DNA of 64,000 nt, taken from NCBI RefSeq assembly GCF_003950325.1, contig NZ_PXZH01000004.1:55903-119902 (forward strand). The letters run 5' to 3'. Under the pieces are notes generated by a model. The model worked only from the letters and a program-made list of their open reading frames with translations, was not told the origin of the DNA and made no database searches. This document shows, piece after piece, positions 1 to 9,884 of the stretch (position 1 is its first letter; each line of letters begins with the position of its first letter). Position numbers and translations under genes: made by a program. This DNA comes from Vagococcus humatus. Its GTDB lineage: Bacteria; Bacillota; Bacilli; Lactobacillales; Vagococcaceae.

Positions 1-363
1 TTTATCATCGCTTGAACCACGAGCATAAAGTTTACCATCTTTAATAACTGGAACAAATGGGTCAGTTTCCCAGCCATCGCCAACAGGAACAACGTCAACG
101 TGTCCTAAAATACCAAATGTTTCATCTCCATCACCAAATTCAATATGTCCAGCAACATTTTCAATATTTTTAGTTACAAAACCATCACGTTCACCAAATT
201 CTAAGAATTTTTGCAATGCTTTTGTAGGTCCAGGTCCAACTGGAAATTCATCTGATTTATTAGCTAAATCCTTTACACTATCGATACGAAGAAGATCATC
301 TAAGTCTTTCATTAATTGATCTTTACGTGAGTCAACTTCCTTTTCCCAATTAATTGTTGTCAT
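1..363 (-). CDS. pepV: PepV-type dipeptidase, N-terminal part (cut by window edge)
   Basis: The first 121 residues of an M20-family dipeptidase run off the left edge. PepV enzymes hydrolyse dipeptides in the cytoplasm with two zinc ions. The stretch is closely similar to the complete PepV at 38821-40227: both start MT-I-W-KEV, carry the FGERDGF segment, the metal-binding GHVDVVPVG motif and a G-SSDDK segment. The ATG at 363 has a purine-rich AGAAAGAAGGAAAAGGC upstream. It follows tdh on the same strand after 128 bases that contain a small GTCC/GGAC hairpin. The metal-binding residues visible here are intact; the rest lies outside the window, so completeness is unknown. Confidence 0.9.
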   Translation of the reverse strand, partial: MTTINWEKEVDSRKDQLMKDLDDLLRIDSVKDLANKSDEFPVGPGPTKALQKFLEFGERDGFVTKNIENVAGHIEFGDGDETFGILGHVDVVPVGDGWETDPFVPVIKDGKLYARGSSDDK

Positions 364-491
364 GCCTTTTCCTTCTTTCTAAATAGTTTTCACTGCTATG
401 AAATATGAAATAAGTTCATGTCCTTTTTAAACGGACCGGAATAAATGTTGCCCCAACCCTCCTTATATCCTTCTATTTAAAATTAGCCTAA

Positions 492-1442
492 TTAGCCTAA
501 TTTTTTACCTAATTTATCTAACATGTCCTTGGTCATTGCATCTAAATCATATTGCGGTGCAAATCCCCATTCTTCTTGAGCACAAGTTGTGTCTAAAGAG
601 TTTGGCCATGAATTAGCAATACCTTGTAATTTTTCGCTTACATCGTAATCCATATCAAAATCTGGCATATATTTTTGAATAGATGCTTTGATTTCTTCTG
701 GTTCAAATGACATACCTGAAATATTAAAAGCATTTCGGTGAACAAGTTTTTCTGGATCAGCGTTCATTAATTTAACAATCGCATCAATAGCATCTGGCAT
801 ATACATCATATCCATATAAGTACCTTTGCCAATTGGTGATGTGTAGTGTCCTTTTTCAATCGCTTTGTAATAAATTTCAACAGCGTAGTCAGTCGTTCCC
901 CCACCTGGAAGTGTTTCGTAAGAAATAAGTCCTGGGAAACGAACTCCTCTTGTATCTACTCCATATTTAGTATAGTAGTAGTCACATAGTAACTCTCCTG
1001 AAACTTTTGTTACACCGTACATAGTTGACGGACGTTGAATAGTATCTTGTGGTGTATTGTCAGCAGGAGTTCCTTTACCAAAACAGCCGATAGAACTTGG
1101 TGTAAAGAATTTAAGATTAAGTTCTCTTGCTACTTCTAAGGCATTTACTAAACCAGTCATATTAATATGCCAAGCAACTTGAGGTTTTTCTTCTGCTACT
1201 GAAGATAATAGAGAAGCTAGGTGAACAATTGTGTCCACTTCGTATTTTTTAGCAAGATCTAGCATTTTATCAGCATCTAAAACATCTAATACTTCAAAAA
1301 TACCTTCTTCTACTACTGGATTGCCTTCTACTTTTCTAATATCTGTTGCAATCACGCTATCCATACCATTATCTTTTCTTAAACGCATAACTAATTCTGA
1401 ACCGATTTGACCTAAACAGCCTGTTACTAATACTTTTTTCAT
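492..1442 (-). CDS. tdh: L-threonine 3-dehydrogenase, short-chain (SDR/epimerase) type
   Basis: NAD-dependent SDR of the extended, epimerase-like class. It has the Rossmann motif TGCLGQIG near residues 7-14 and the catalytic pair Y142/K146 in MYGVTK. Enzymes of this class oxidise L-threonine to 2-amino-3-ketobutyrate. The family is broad, but the position directly behind kbl (28-base gap) makes this substrate very likely, because Kbl uses exactly that product. I chose the ATG at 1442 because GGAGGG lies 9 bases upstream; an upstream in-frame TTG at 1448 would sit almost on the ribosome binding site. Length about 316 residues, normal for the family. The gene is probably co-transcribed with kbl. 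Confidence 0.82.
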   Translation of the reverse strand: MKKVLVTGCLGQIGSELVMRLRKDNGMDSVIATDIRKVEGNPVVEEGIFEVLDVLDADKMLDLAKKYEVDTIVHLASLLSSVAEEKPQVAWHINMTGLVNALEVARELNLKFFTPSSIGCFGKGTPADNTPQDTIQRPSTMYGVTKVSGELLCDYYYTKYGVDTRGVRFPGLISYETLPGGGTTDYAVEIYYKAIEKGHYTSPIGKGTYMDMMYMPDAIDAIVKLMNADPEKLVHRNAFNISGMSFEPEEIKASIQKYMPDFDMDYDVSEKLQGIANSWPNSLDTTCAQEEWGFAPQYDLDAMTKDMLDKLGKKLG

Positions 1443-1470
1443 TCCCAAAATCCCTCCAAAATTCCGTCGT

Positions 1471-2676
1471 TTATTTGATAATACCTAGTTCTTTACCAAC
1501 TTTTTCATAAATTGCAATGGCTTCATCTAACATTTCTTTAGTATGAGCTGCGTTTGGCATATTACGTACACGCCCTGTTCCCATTGGTACTGTAGGGAAT
1601 ACGATTGGTTTTACATAAACACCATTTTCAATTAATTTTTTAGAGAATTTTTGAGCTAATAATTCATCTCCTAAAATAACTGGTGTGATTGGTGTTTCAG
1701 ATTTACCAATGTCATAGCCAATTGCTTGTAATTTTTCTTTAAAGTAGTTAGCGTTATCCCATAAATCTTGTACATAATGATCGTCTTCTTGCATTAACTC
1801 AATCGCTTTTTTAGCTGCTGCTGCTGCACCAGGTGTTAATGATGTAGAGAATAAGAATGGACGTCCTTGAGATTTCAACCAATCAATTAGACGTTGAGAT
1901 CCAGCTACATAACCTCCAACTACCCCAATAGCTTTAGATAATGTTCCCATTTGGAAATCAATTTTATCTGATAAGCCAAAGTGTTTAACTGTTCCAGCAC
2001 CTTTTCCTAATACGCCTGAACCATGAGCATCATCTACATAAGTAATTAAGTCATATTTTTCAGCAATGCGAACGATTTCTGGAATGTTAGCAATATCCCC
2101 ATCCATTGAGAACACACCGTCTGTGATATACATAATTTTTTTGTATTGACCACTTTCTACGGCTTCTTTCGCTTTTTGCTCTAAATCTTCCATATCTTGG
2201 TGTTTTACACGAATAATTTTTGCGCGTGATAAACGGCAGCCATCAATAATAGAAGCGTGGTTTAATTCATCAGATAAAATTGCATCTTCTTTTGTCATAA
2301 CAGCTGAGATAGCTCCCATATTACAGTTGAAACCTGATTGGAAAGCAATCGCTGCTTCAGTTCCTTTAAACTCTGCAATTTTATTTTCTAATTCTTCATG
2401 AATTTTCAGAGTTCCGTTAATAGTTCGAACAGCTCCAGCTCCTACGCCGTATTTATCTGTTGCCTCATTACATACTTGCATTAAATCAGGATTGGTTGCA
2501 AATCCTAGGTAGTTGTTAGAAGCAAGGTTAATCATGCGTTTGCCATCAATTGTAATCTCTGGACCGTTTGCACTATCTAACACATCAATTGTGTTGTATA
2601 AACCTTTTTCTTTCAAATTAGCTAATCCTTCATCTAAAAAATGTTCTAAAGATTTGCTCATTTTGTTTTTATTCAT
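1471..2676 (-). CDS. kbl: Glycine C-acetyltransferase (2-amino-3-ketobutyrate CoA ligase)
   Basis: PLP enzyme of the alpha-oxoamine synthase family. It splits 2-amino-3-ketobutyrate with CoA to glycine and acetyl-CoA, the second step of threonine breakdown. The PLP lysine is K248 in TLSKAIG, the VDDAHG motif is at about 214-219, and the substrate-binding SNNYLG is near 53-58. The length of 401 residues fits Kbl (about 395-400). The start is the ATG at 2676 with GGGGG 7 bases upstream; an in-frame TTG seven codons earlier lies upstream of that site. First gene of the kbl-tdh operon, with a promoter and catabolite-type operator just upstream. BioF (KAPA synthase) is the main alternative; the tdh neighbour argues for Kbl. 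Confidence 0.88.
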   Translation of the reverse strand: MNKNKMSKSLEHFLDEGLANLKEKGLYNTIDVLDSANGPEITIDGKRMINLASNNYLGFATNPDLMQVCNEATDKYGVGAGAVRTINGTLKIHEELENKIAEFKGTEAAIAFQSGFNCNMGAISAVMTKEDAILSDELNHASIIDGCRLSRAKIIRVKHQDMEDLEQKAKEAVESGQYKKIMYITDGVFSMDGDIANIPEIVRIAEKYDLITYVDDAHGSGVLGKGAGTVKHFGLSDKIDFQMGTLSKAIGVVGGYVAGSQRLIDWLKSQGRPFLFSTSLTPGAAAAAKKAIELMQEDDHYVQDLWDNANYFKEKLQAIGYDIGKSETPITPVILGDELLAQKFSKKLIENGVYVKPIVFPTVPMGTGRVRNMPNAAHTKEMLDEAIAIYEKVGKELGIIK

Positions 2677-2722
2677 TTTTATACCCCCGATTATCAAAAG
2701 TTATGTTTCCCTTACACCCTCT

Positions 2723-2751
2723 ATGTTAACTTTTTTTACAAACGCTTACAA
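2723..2751 (-). promoter_or_regulatory. kbl-tdh promoter overlapped by a cre-like operator
   Basis: On the minus strand TTGTAA (2751-2746) and TAACAT (2728-2723) are 17 bases apart. The near-palindrome TGTAAGCGTTTGTA (2750-2737) covers the end of the -35 box and the spacer. It resembles the catabolite responsive element bound by CcpA, with two departures from the strict Bacillus consensus in its right half. A site here would repress threonine breakdown when sugar is present. The promoter is read by eye and the regulator is inferred. Confidence 0.5.
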
Positions 2752-2882
2752 TGGCTATAGACCATTTATTGCAAAACTCTTATAGTTCTATTAATAAAAA
2801 TTTAATCTATTACCTATAATATTAACACATAAAAAATAATATATGTATTGTTATTAAAAAATGTTCTTTTTTTAATGTTCCT

Positions 2883-3320
2883 TTAGTTTTTTAATGCTAG
2901 AGTAGTAATCCGTTTAATACAAAAAGCAATTCCATTTGTTGCCTCGTCCTGGATTTTTTCAGCTTGATTGAAGGCTTCAACATCTAACAGATTTTTTTCT
3001 GTATCAATAGAATCCAACATTTGTTGGCATCCTTTGATATAATCATCATAATTTTTTTCTAATTTTTTGTGAATACCAATAACTTTAACAGGAGCTCTCA
3101 TCTGTAATAGCTGCTTATAAATATTTTTATAAGTTGCTACCCCTTTGGCAAATTTATTAGAAATTTCTTCTAACTGTTCTTTTTCTAATTGATCAGTTGT
3201 TTTTTTATCTATAGCTGAACGTAACACCATAAAGTGTTCATTTAACGTTTCACCTATTTCCTCTGTTTGTTGAACCAATTGATTAATTTGTTGAATATAA
3301 TAGCTCATATCGACTTTCAT
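2883..3320 (-). CDS. Hypothetical small helical cytoplasmic protein
   Basis: I do not recognise this 145-residue protein. It has no signal peptide or membrane segment and is rich in Q, E, K and L with heptad-like spacing (for example QQINQLVQQTEEIGETLNEH near the start). It is therefore probably a helical bundle or coiled coil. Start ATG at 3320 with AAGGAGG close upstream, a strong site. It stands alone: kbl lies downstream with its own promoter, and the ATPase terminator lies upstream. Its last codons run into an A/T-rich stretch with no clear terminator. No function is proposed. Confidence 0.7.
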   Translation of the reverse strand: MKVDMSYYIQQINQLVQQTEEIGETLNEHFMVLRSAIDKKTTDQLEKEQLEEISNKFAKGVATYKNIYKQLLQMRAPVKVIGIHKKLEKNYDDYIKGCQQMLDSIDTEKNLLDVEAFNQAEKIQDEATNGIAFCIKRITTLALKN

Positions 3321-3454
3321 AAAAATCCTCCTTTGCTTTAATAGTAATTTTACACTGTTTTAGCCAATAACTAAAGAGAACATAAAAAAACAGGCTAAAA
3401 TTAATCTGTCTTCTTATATTTTCATAAAACTCTTCAAATGTTCATTTACTAAAA

Positions 3455-3488
3455 TAAAAAAGAGACTCTTTAACCGAGTCTCTTTTTT
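3455..3488 (-). terminator. Rho-independent terminator of the P-type ATPase gene
   Basis: The stem GAGACTC/GAGTCTC is extended by A and T tracts on each side, with a 7-base loop and U-runs in both directions. It sits directly after the ATPase stop codon. Confidence 0.88.
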
Positions 3489-3492
3489 ACAT

Positions 3493-6168
3493 TTAATTAG
3501 TATAATGATATTTTTTACGTTGGAACCATTTGACTAACTCTACAATGACTACCATCATAATAGAAGCAATCACAACCATTCCCCACTGATAACCATCTAA
3601 GTGAGCAACCTGGAATAAATCGTTAAAACCAGGAATGACAATCGTAATAGCTAATAAAACAAAGGAAAGTAAAATCGCATAGTTAAATGTTTTGTTTCTG
3701 AAAATTCCTACTTTAAAAATAGATTGGTGAACAGATTTCACATTAAAGGCATGTAGAAGCTGAATCAGTCCTAGAGTTGCAAATGACATAGTCAAAGCAT
3801 CTGCATGAATCGCTTCGTAAGTGTTGTGAACCGGATAAGCTATGGCAAATCCGTAAACACCTAAAGTTAAAGCAGCTTCCACAATTCCTTGGTAAATAAT
3901 ACTACTTAAAACCCCACCAGATAAAAAGTTAGAACTTCTACCTCTTGGTTTTTGCTGCATAACATTTTTCTCAGCAGGTTCTAAACCTAAAGCAATCGCT
4001 GGGAATGTATCAGTTACCACATTAATCCAAAGTAGATGAACAGGAAGTAAGGTATCCCAACCAAACAACGTTGCAATAAATAAAGTTAACACTTCACCTA
4101 AGTTTGCTGCTAATAAATATTGAATAGTTTTTTGAATGTTAGAGAATACTTTCCGTCCTTCTTCAACTGCTACAATAATAGTTGAAAAATTATCATCAGC
4201 TAGTACCATGTCACTAGCACCTTTTGATACTTCCGTACCAGTAATCCCCATACCGATACCAATATCTGCTGTTTTAAGAGCAGGAGCATCATTGACTCCG
4301 TCTCCTGTCATAGCTACTACTTTACCTTCATTTTGCCAAGCTTTTACAATTCTAACTTTATGCTCTGGTGACACCCGTGCATAAACAGAATATTGGGACA
4401 CTTTTTTAGCAAACGCTTCGTCAGATAAATCGTTTAACTCTGCTCCAGTAATAACGGACTCTGAATGGCCTTTTTCTAAAATACCTAACCGAACTGCAAT
4501 AGCTTCAGCAGTATCTCGGTGATCCCCTGTAATCATAATTGGGCGAATACCTGCTTCTTTGGCTACTTTAACAGCATTAGCTGCTTCTTTACGCTCTGGG
4601 TCAATCATACCAACCAAACCTGAAAAGACTAAATCTTTTTCCAACGTTTCTGATGAAATAGACTCAGGTAACTTATCTACTATTTTATACGCCATAGCTA
4701 ACACACGTAATGCTTGAGTTGCTAATTGTTTGTTCGTATCTAAAATCAATTGACGTTCAGTCTCGTCCATCTCACTTACTTGACCCGCTACTTCAAATTG
4801 CGTACTGCGTTTTAATAATTCATCAGGTGCCCCTTTAACTGCTACTAAATATTGACCAGTAGATAGTTTGTGGACAGTCGTCATTAATTTACGCTCAGAG
4901 TCAAAAGGAATTTCTTCCACTCGCGGCTCTTCTTTTAATACTTGTTGCAAATTAAACTGTTTATCCATACCAAATTGAACCAATGCTGTTTCAGTTGGAT
5001 CTCCAATCAATTGACCTTCTGATCCGACTTTTGTATCGTTACACATATTCATAATTTTTAATGTCATATTGGTTAAATCAATGGCTGCACTAGCTGGTTG
5101 AATTTGATTGTTAGTAAAAATTTGTTCCACAGTCATTTGATTCATAGTCAAAGTACCGGTTTTATCTGAACAAATAATTTCAGTACTTCCTAATGTTTCA
5201 ACAGCAGGTAATTTTCTAACTAGGGCATTTCGCTTCGCCATTTTTTGTGTACCTAATGCTAAAACAATGGTTACAATAGCAGGCAATCCTTCTGGAATAG
5301 CCGCAACAGCTAAAGACACAGAAGTTAATAGCATTTCAACCCAGGTATTGTTGCCACGAATCATCCCAACACCAAACATCACAACACAAATAACTAAAAT
5401 AGCTATGGTTAAAACTTTTCCTAAATGATTCAAGTTTTCTTTTAATGGAGTATTGGTTTCATCTGCTTGGGCTAACATACTAGCAATTTGCCCTACTTCA
5501 GTATCCATTCCAGTCCCAACTACAACCCCAATTCCTCGGCCATAAGTAATATTACTGTTCATGTAGGCCATGTTTTTACGGTCACCTAAACTGGTTTCTG
5601 GATCTGTCAGTAAATCTAAGTGTTTTTCAACTGGAACAGACTCACCGGTTAAGGCTGCTTCTTCTACTTTTAAGCTAGCAGTCTGAATCAACCGTAAGTC
5701 AGCTGGAACTACATCTCCTGCTTCTAACTGAACAATATCTCCTGGCACTAGTTCTGTACTTTTGATCATTGTAGTAACCCCGTCACGAATCGCATTAGCA
5801 TGAGGGGTAGACATATCCTTCAGCGCCTCAATTGCCTGCTCAGCTTTCGCTTCTTGAATCACTCCAAACACAGACATAATCATAACTACTACGATAATCA
5901 TAATAGCTTCTACTTTATCTCCTGTAAAATAAGAAATAACAGCAGCCGCTAGTAAGATGATAATCATAAAATCTTTAAACTGATCTAAAAATTTAGATAA
6001 AAGTGATTTTTTCTTACCTTCATCTAATTGGTTATGTCCGTAAGATTCTAACCGATTTTTTGCTTCAGCTGAGGTTAACCCTTTTTTACTAGTTTTAAAC
6101 TCAGTTAAAACATCTTCTTCCTTTTGCATAAAATATTTTTTATGCGATTCTTCTTTGCTCTGTGGCAT
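3493..6168 (-). CDS. P-type (IIA) Ca2+/Mn2+-transporting ATPase
   Basis: Cation-exporting P-type ATPase of 891 residues in the membrane. Visible motifs: TGES (174-177) in the actuator domain; the M4 motif PEGLP (292-296), typical of SERCA/PMR1-like pumps; the phosphorylation site DKTGTLT (335-341); TGDGVNDAP in the hinge; and NVVTDTFPA in M6, where the Asn and Asp match SERCA calcium ligands. About ten transmembrane helices are expected, the N-terminal pair beginning near residue 67. The start has AAGGAGG upstream. The 5' leader carries a yybP-ykoY manganese riboswitch with a terminator, so the physiological ion is probably Mn2+, perhaps with Ca2+; sequence alone cannot decide between them. 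It has its own terminator, so it is monocistronic. Confidence 0.9.
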   Translation of the reverse strand: MPQSKEESHKKYFMQKEEDVLTEFKTSKKGLTSAEAKNRLESYGHNQLDEGKKKSLLSKFLDQFKDFMIIILLAAAVISYFTGDKVEAIMIIVVVMIMSVFGVIQEAKAEQAIEALKDMSTPHANAIRDGVTTMIKSTELVPGDIVQLEAGDVVPADLRLIQTASLKVEEAALTGESVPVEKHLDLLTDPETSLGDRKNMAYMNSNITYGRGIGVVVGTGMDTEVGQIASMLAQADETNTPLKENLNHLGKVLTIAILVICVVMFGVGMIRGNNTWVEMLLTSVSLAVAAIPEGLPAIVTIVLALGTQKMAKRNALVRKLPAVETLGSTEIICSDKTGTLTMNQMTVEQIFTNNQIQPASAAIDLTNMTLKIMNMCNDTKVGSEGQLIGDPTETALVQFGMDKQFNLQQVLKEEPRVEEIPFDSERKLMTTVHKLSTGQYLVAVKGAPDELLKRSTQFEVAGQVSEMDETERQLILDTNKQLATQALRVLAMAYKIVDKLPESISSETLEKDLVFSGLVGMIDPERKEAANAVKVAKEAGIRPIMITGDHRDTAEAIAVRLGILEKGHSESVITGAELNDLSDEAFAKKVSQYSVYARVSPEHKVRIVKAWQNEGKVVAMTGDGVNDAPALKTADIGIGMGITGTEVSKGASDMVLADDNFSTIIVAVEEGRKVFSNIQKTIQYLLAANLGEVLTLFIATLFGWDTLLPVHLLWINVVTDTFPAIALGLEPAEKNVMQQKPRGRSSNFLSGGVLSSIIYQGIVEAALTLGVYGFAIAYPVHNTYEAIHADALTMSFATLGLIQLLHAFNVKSVHQSIFKVGIFRNKTFNYAILLSFVLLAITIVIPGFNDLFQVAHLDGYQWGMVVIASIMMVVIVELVKWFQRKKYHYTN

Positions 6169-6205
6169 TCTTTTTCCTCCTTATTATTTTTTGTAGTACA
6201 TATAA

Positions 6206-6254
6206 ACAAAAAGAGACTTGTGTATGCACTACAAAAAGAACATACATAAGTCTC
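6206..6254 (-). terminator. Riboswitch-controlled terminator before the ATPase gene
   Basis: Stem GAGACTT-A-TGTATG (from 6254) pairs with CATACA-C-AAGTCTC, followed by TTTTTG. The 5' arm is the same GAGACTTAT that closes the P1 helix of the aptamer at 6246-6331. The two structures are therefore mutually exclusive, and ligand binding should prevent termination. Confidence 0.85.
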
Positions 6255-6331
6255 ACTATTTAAGACAACACCAGAATTAAATTCAGTGTTGGTGATGTTG
6301 CCACGACAGTTGCCGCTAGTTACTCCCTTAT
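6246..6331 (-). ncRNA. yybP-ykoY manganese riboswitch aptamer
   Basis: The leader begins ATAAGGGAGTAA and ends GTGAGACTTAT, giving the P1 helix ATAAG/CTTAT. In between are the AACATCACCAACACT and GGTGTTGTC arms of a second helix. The GGGAGTA and GAGAC-side elements are hallmarks of the yybP-ykoY family, which senses Mn2+ and often precedes P-type ATPases in lactic acid bacteria. The overlapping terminator at 6206-6254 supplies the expression platform: Mn2+ should stabilise P1 and turn the pump on. Confidence 0.85.
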
Positions 6332-6349
6332 GAGTATGATATTAAGTTT

Positions 6350-6377
6350 ATTATACATGGTTTAACGAAGGTTGCAA
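6350..6377 (-). promoter_or_regulatory. Promoter of the riboswitch-ATPase transcript
   Basis: Minus strand TTGCAA (6377-6372), 16-base spacer, TATAAT (6355-6350). The start would fall about 10 bases before the aptamer. Confidence 0.7.
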
Positions 6378-6389
6378 AGATTTTTCTCA

Positions 6390-7145
6390 TTAATCTTTTA
6401 TCTCCATACTTTTTGCCCAAAAGTCATTCTCTGTCCCTTGTTCCATCCCTCGAATAAATTTTTTCCGAATATCTGGATAATTTTCTGATAACTGAGTTAC
6501 TAGTTGTTTCATCTCTTCTCGCTTCGTCTTTTTATCAGCTGGACAAGGATTAAAAATTACTGGTAGTTCCTCTCTTTTAACCAACCGTTTAATTTCCATT
6601 TCTTCAATGTAAATTAAAGGGCGAATAATCGAAAGATCCATCTTGCTTAAATAGCTAATTGGTTCAAAGCTGGCTAATTGCCCATGTAATAAAAAGTTCA
6701 TAAAATAAGTTTCAATCGCATCATCTACATGATGGCCTAACGCAACTTTTTGACAACCTAATTCTTTCGCCCGGTTATGTAAAATTCCACGTCTAAGCTT
6801 AGCACAAAGAGAACAAGGAGATCTTTCTTGTCTAACATCAAAGACAATTGGAGCAATTTGAGTCGGAACAACCTCTAGTTCATACCCGAGTTCTGAAACA
6901 AATTCTTGCAAAGGTGTAATGTCCATATCCATTCCCATATCTAGACAAATAGGAACGATCTCAAAAGAAAAACCTAATCGTTCCTCTCGTCTAATTCGAT
7001 CTAGTAAATAAAGTAAGGTGGTACTATCTTTTCCTCCACTTAGACCAATGGCTACTTTATCTCCTGGTTCAATCATGCGATGATTTAAAATAGCTCGTCT
7101 AACTGGATTATAAAATCGGCGATTATCCCGCTTTGAAAAACTCAT
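6390..7145 (-). CDS. TtcA-family tRNA sulfur-transfer (PP-loop) protein
   Basis: N-type ATP pyrophosphatase with the PP-loop SGGKDS at residues 36-41. The cysteines in CSLC (C111, C114) and in NPCP (C201) are the pattern that holds an Fe-S cluster in TtcA, which 2-thiolates cytidine-32 in tRNA. GHHVDDAIETYFMN is the family's second ATP-site block. Length 251, at the short end for TtcA (about 270-310 in proteobacteria); Gram-positive relatives are less studied, so the target base is uncertain. The start overlaps the stop of the upstream sulfatase gene by four bases (ATGA), so the two are translationally coupled. Downstream is the ATPase promoter. Confidence 0.78.
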   Translation of the reverse strand: MSFSKRDNRRFYNPVRRAILNHRMIEPGDKVAIGLSGGKDSTTLLYLLDRIRREERLGFSFEIVPICLDMGMDMDITPLQEFVSELGYELEVVPTQIAPIVFDVRQERSPCSLCAKLRRGILHNRAKELGCQKVALGHHVDDAIETYFMNFLLHGQLASFEPISYLSKMDLSIIRPLIYIEEMEIKRLVKREELPVIFNPCPADKKTKREEMKQLVTQLSENYPDIRKKFIRGMEQGTENDFWAKSMEIKD

Positions 7146-8971
7146 TCTTTTTTTCCTCCAAAAAAACCTTGTTTTAGGCTATATTGTTCACCAACTGTTA
7201 TATCATATTGGATGAGTTGGTAGTCTTGATAAATTTGTTGCTGCTTGTTATTCAGTGATAATTCTTTGTGATACTTTCCTTCATAGTAATATCTGCCTCT
7301 CTCAAAAGCAGGTAAATAGCTGAGTAAGGCTTGACGTAGTCTGTCAAAACCAGTTAAAGGCAAGTTGGCTAATTCTTTTGTTAATAAGGTAAAATACTGA
7401 GGACTTAAAACTGTTGTCTGGTAATCTGGATAAGCCTTTGCCTCTTTTGAACTCCAAATAAAAAATTCTGTTTCATGTAACTTGTCTGACTTATGTTGTT
7501 TTCTAATCTCTTCAGGATAAAGACTAGGGAGATGATCCCCGTAATATACCACAATACTAGGTTGTTTCAGCTTGTTTAGTTCCTCAATAAACTGAGCAAC
7601 AGCTTGGCTAGAATAAGCTAAATCTTGACTATAATTTTCTAGCTTTTTATTCACTGGCTGAGTTTGATAATCACTTTGTAAGTATTTATTCTGATACGGT
7701 AAATGACTTTGCATCGTTACTAAATGAAATAGCTTAGGAACAGAAGGATCTTCTTTTAACATGTCTAGCGTTTTAGAAAAAACAGCTTGATCTGGAACAT
7801 AGGGATTATTACCTAGCTTTTCCACTGTCGAAAAAGAACTCTCCTCTAAAAATTCGTCAAAACCCAATCTCGTATAAACTTCTCTTCTTTTATACATAGA
7901 AGTATTATACGGGTGAATGGCAATCGATGTATAGCCTAAATTTTTCATATCTGATACAAAAGAAGGAAAACGGGTTTGCTTAGGAAGTAACATAGTATAG
8001 GGTGTGGTTAGTTGAGCATTAAATAAAGACATATTAAAGCCTGTGAGTGCTTCAAATTCGATATTGGCTGTGCCACCACCATAATTTTCTGACAGCATAC
8101 TTCCTTGATAAACACTGTCTTTTCCAATTTGCCAATAATCTTTTAACGGATCAGGACTGACAGTTATTCCTTTTAACCGATTAGGATTAGAAAAACTTTC
8201 TGATAAAACCAATATAATATTAGGTTTGTCAGTAATAACTGGTTTATCTTTTTCACTTTTCTGATACTTGTTGACAATCTGATGAATCGTCTTTTCTGAA
8301 TAATTTTTAGGTTGCTCCATTGGAATAACTTCTAAATTATACAAGAAACCTGCCACAAAACCAACATTATAATAATTCATTTTTTGACTATAAGGCACCC
8401 ACTTAGCTGTTCGGTCATAAGCTTGTTTCAACTGATTATGAGGATAGTTAAAATGAGACACATAGCATAAACTTACACTGCTTAGTATAAGGCACATTAC
8501 TCTTAACAGTTGTTTTCGCCAAGGTAAACTAAAACTAGTTATAACACCAACTAATACTAACAAAAACATAGCTAATAAACTAACTAACAAGATAATAAAT
8601 AACGGTGTAGGTAGTAAATCTTTTAAAAAAGTAAGTTCTTTTAAATAATAAAAATCTTCTGGATATAAAGGTTCCATACGTCCCTTCATTTTGTAAACAT
8701 TAGCTAAACCAACTAAGAGGATCATCCACATAAAAAAGACTCGGGCTTTAGCTCTATTTCCAATCCAACTAATACAAGCAACTAACACTAGAAATAAGAC
8801 TAGATTACTTAGCCAAAATTTTTCAACGTGCCAGTTAAAACCAAATAAATAAACCAATGAAAAGGAATAATTATTTTGGCACCACTGTAAATATAAATTA
8901 GCTAAAACAGATAAAAATAAATCAACTAAGAGGATCTTGAAGACCTGTGTTCCTTTAACATTTTGTGACAT
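7142..8971 (-). CDS. LTA synthase-family sulfatase, membrane protein
   Basis: 609 residues: five N-terminal membrane helices (to about residue 160), a linker, then an extracellular alkaline-phosphatase/sulfatase domain. It shows the metal-binding VLSESF block, the nucleophile region GGGTANIEFEALTG (the Thr corresponds to the LtaS catalytic Thr), the HPYN block and the YYGDHLPSLY metal site. LtaS-like enzymes move glycerol phosphate from phosphatidylglycerol onto lipoteichoic acid or other glycans. This one is somewhat divergent, so it may be a secondary LTA primase or glycan phosphoglycerol transferase. Start ATG with AAGGAG upstream. Downstream ttcA-like gene overlaps it by four bases. Confidence 0.85.
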   Translation of the reverse strand: MSQNVKGTQVFKILLVDLFLSVLANLYLQWCQNNYSFSLVYLFGFNWHVEKFWLSNLVLFLVLVACISWIGNRAKARVFFMWMILLVGLANVYKMKGRMEPLYPEDFYYLKELTFLKDLLPTPLFIILLVSLLAMFLLVLVGVITSFSLPWRKQLLRVMCLILSSVSLCYVSHFNYPHNQLKQAYDRTAKWVPYSQKMNYYNVGFVAGFLYNLEVIPMEQPKNYSEKTIHQIVNKYQKSEKDKPVITDKPNIILVLSESFSNPNRLKGITVSPDPLKDYWQIGKDSVYQGSMLSENYGGGTANIEFEALTGFNMSLFNAQLTTPYTMLLPKQTRFPSFVSDMKNLGYTSIAIHPYNTSMYKRREVYTRLGFDEFLEESSFSTVEKLGNNPYVPDQAVFSKTLDMLKEDPSVPKLFHLVTMQSHLPYQNKYLQSDYQTQPVNKKLENYSQDLAYSSQAVAQFIEELNKLKQPSIVVYYGDHLPSLYPEEIRKQHKSDKLHETEFFIWSSKEAKAYPDYQTTVLSPQYFTLLTKELANLPLTGFDRLRQALLSYLPAFERGRYYYEGKYHKELSLNNKQQQIYQDYQLIQYDITVGEQYSLKQGFFGGKKE

Positions 8972-8998
8972 ACTTCTAACTCCTTAATTCCTTTCATC

Positions 8999-9030
8999 AA
9001 AAAAGCACCGTGCTTATAATCAGCCGGTGC
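8999..9030 (-). terminator. Terminator after nadE
   Basis: GCACCG/CGGTGC stem with a 14-base loop (partly able to pair), followed by six T on the minus strand. Confidence 0.7.
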
Positions 9031-9040
9031 TTCTCCTACA

Positions 9041-9868
9041 CTATTTCCAAAAATCATCAAATAATGTAATAGGCAAATGACGTTTATGTTGTGTACGATT
9101 GTACCAACTTTCAATTTGTTGAACTGCTTTATCTGACACCTTGCGACCTTCTAAATAGTCATCAATTTCTTCATAAGTTACTCCTAAAGCTACTTCGTCA
9201 CTTAATAAAGGTTTGTCATCTTCTAAGTCAGCTGTAGGAATTTTTTCATATAAAGCTGGATCTGCTTGTAAAACTTGTAACAGTTGTTTGCCCTGACGTT
9301 TGTTTAATCTAGCTAGAGGCAAAATATCTGCTCCACCGTCTCCAAACTTAGTAAAAAAGCCAGTAATATTTTCTGCGGCATGATCCGTTCCTACTACCGC
9401 TCCCTTACAAGTTCCTGCTACAGCGTATTGAGCAATCATTCGTTGACGTGCTTTAATATTCCCTTTATTAAAATGAGTAATCGCTAATCCTTGTTGAGTT
9501 AAAACTTGGACCATTTCATCTACAGCTGGTTTGATATTAATCACTAACTCTTGATCTGGCTGAATAAAATCCATCGCTTTTTTAGCATCCTGTTCATCTG
9601 CTTGGACCCCGTAAGGTAGTCTAATACCAATAAACTGATACTCATTATCTTTGGTTTCTGCTCTCATTTCAGAGATAGCTATTTGAGAAAGACGACCGGC
9701 TAAAGTAGAGTCTTGTCCTCCACTAATACCTAAAACTAGTGTTTTTAAAAAGGGATGCTTGTATAAGTATGCCTTTAAAAAATCCACACTTTTACGGACC
9801 TCTTGTTCTGGATCAATACTTGGTAACACATGTAGTTCTTCTATAATTTGTTGTTGCTTACTTAACAT
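9041..9868 (-). CDS. nadE: Ammonia-dependent NAD+ synthetase
   Basis: Converts nicotinate adenine dinucleotide to NAD+ with ATP and ammonia in the cytosol. It has the PP-loop SGGQDST near residue 47 and the family block [19 protein letters not shown]. The start is the ATG at 9868 with AGGGGATCTC before it, giving 275 residues, the standard size for the glutaminase-less bacterial form; a longer reading frame exists upstream but overlaps pncB. It follows pncB after 16 bases, so the two make a nicotinate salvage operon; NadD is not in this window. Confidence 0.95.
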   Translation of the reverse strand: MLSKQQQIIEELHVLPSIDPEQEVRKSVDFLKAYLYKHPFLKTLVLGISGGQDSTLAGRLSQIAISEMRAETKDNEYQFIGIRLPYGVQADEQDAKKAMDFIQPDQELVINIKPAVDEMVQVLTQQGLAITHFNKGNIKARQRMIAQYAVAGTCKGAVVGTDHAAENITGFFTKFGDGGADILPLARLNKRQGKQLLQVLQADPALYEKIPTADLEDDKPLLSDEVALGVTYEEIDDYLEGRKVSDKAVQQIESWYNRTQHKRHLPITLFDDFWK

Positions 9869-9884
9869 GAGATCCCCTCTCTTT

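Noticed and set aside
481..505. Tandem TTAGCCTAA repeat at the end of tdh
   Set aside because: It is a direct rather than inverted repeat and has no T-run, so it is not a convincing terminator.
8926..9114. 62-codon minus frame starting inside nadE
   Set aside because: It runs through the nadE terminator and into the sulfatase start, with no ribosome site.
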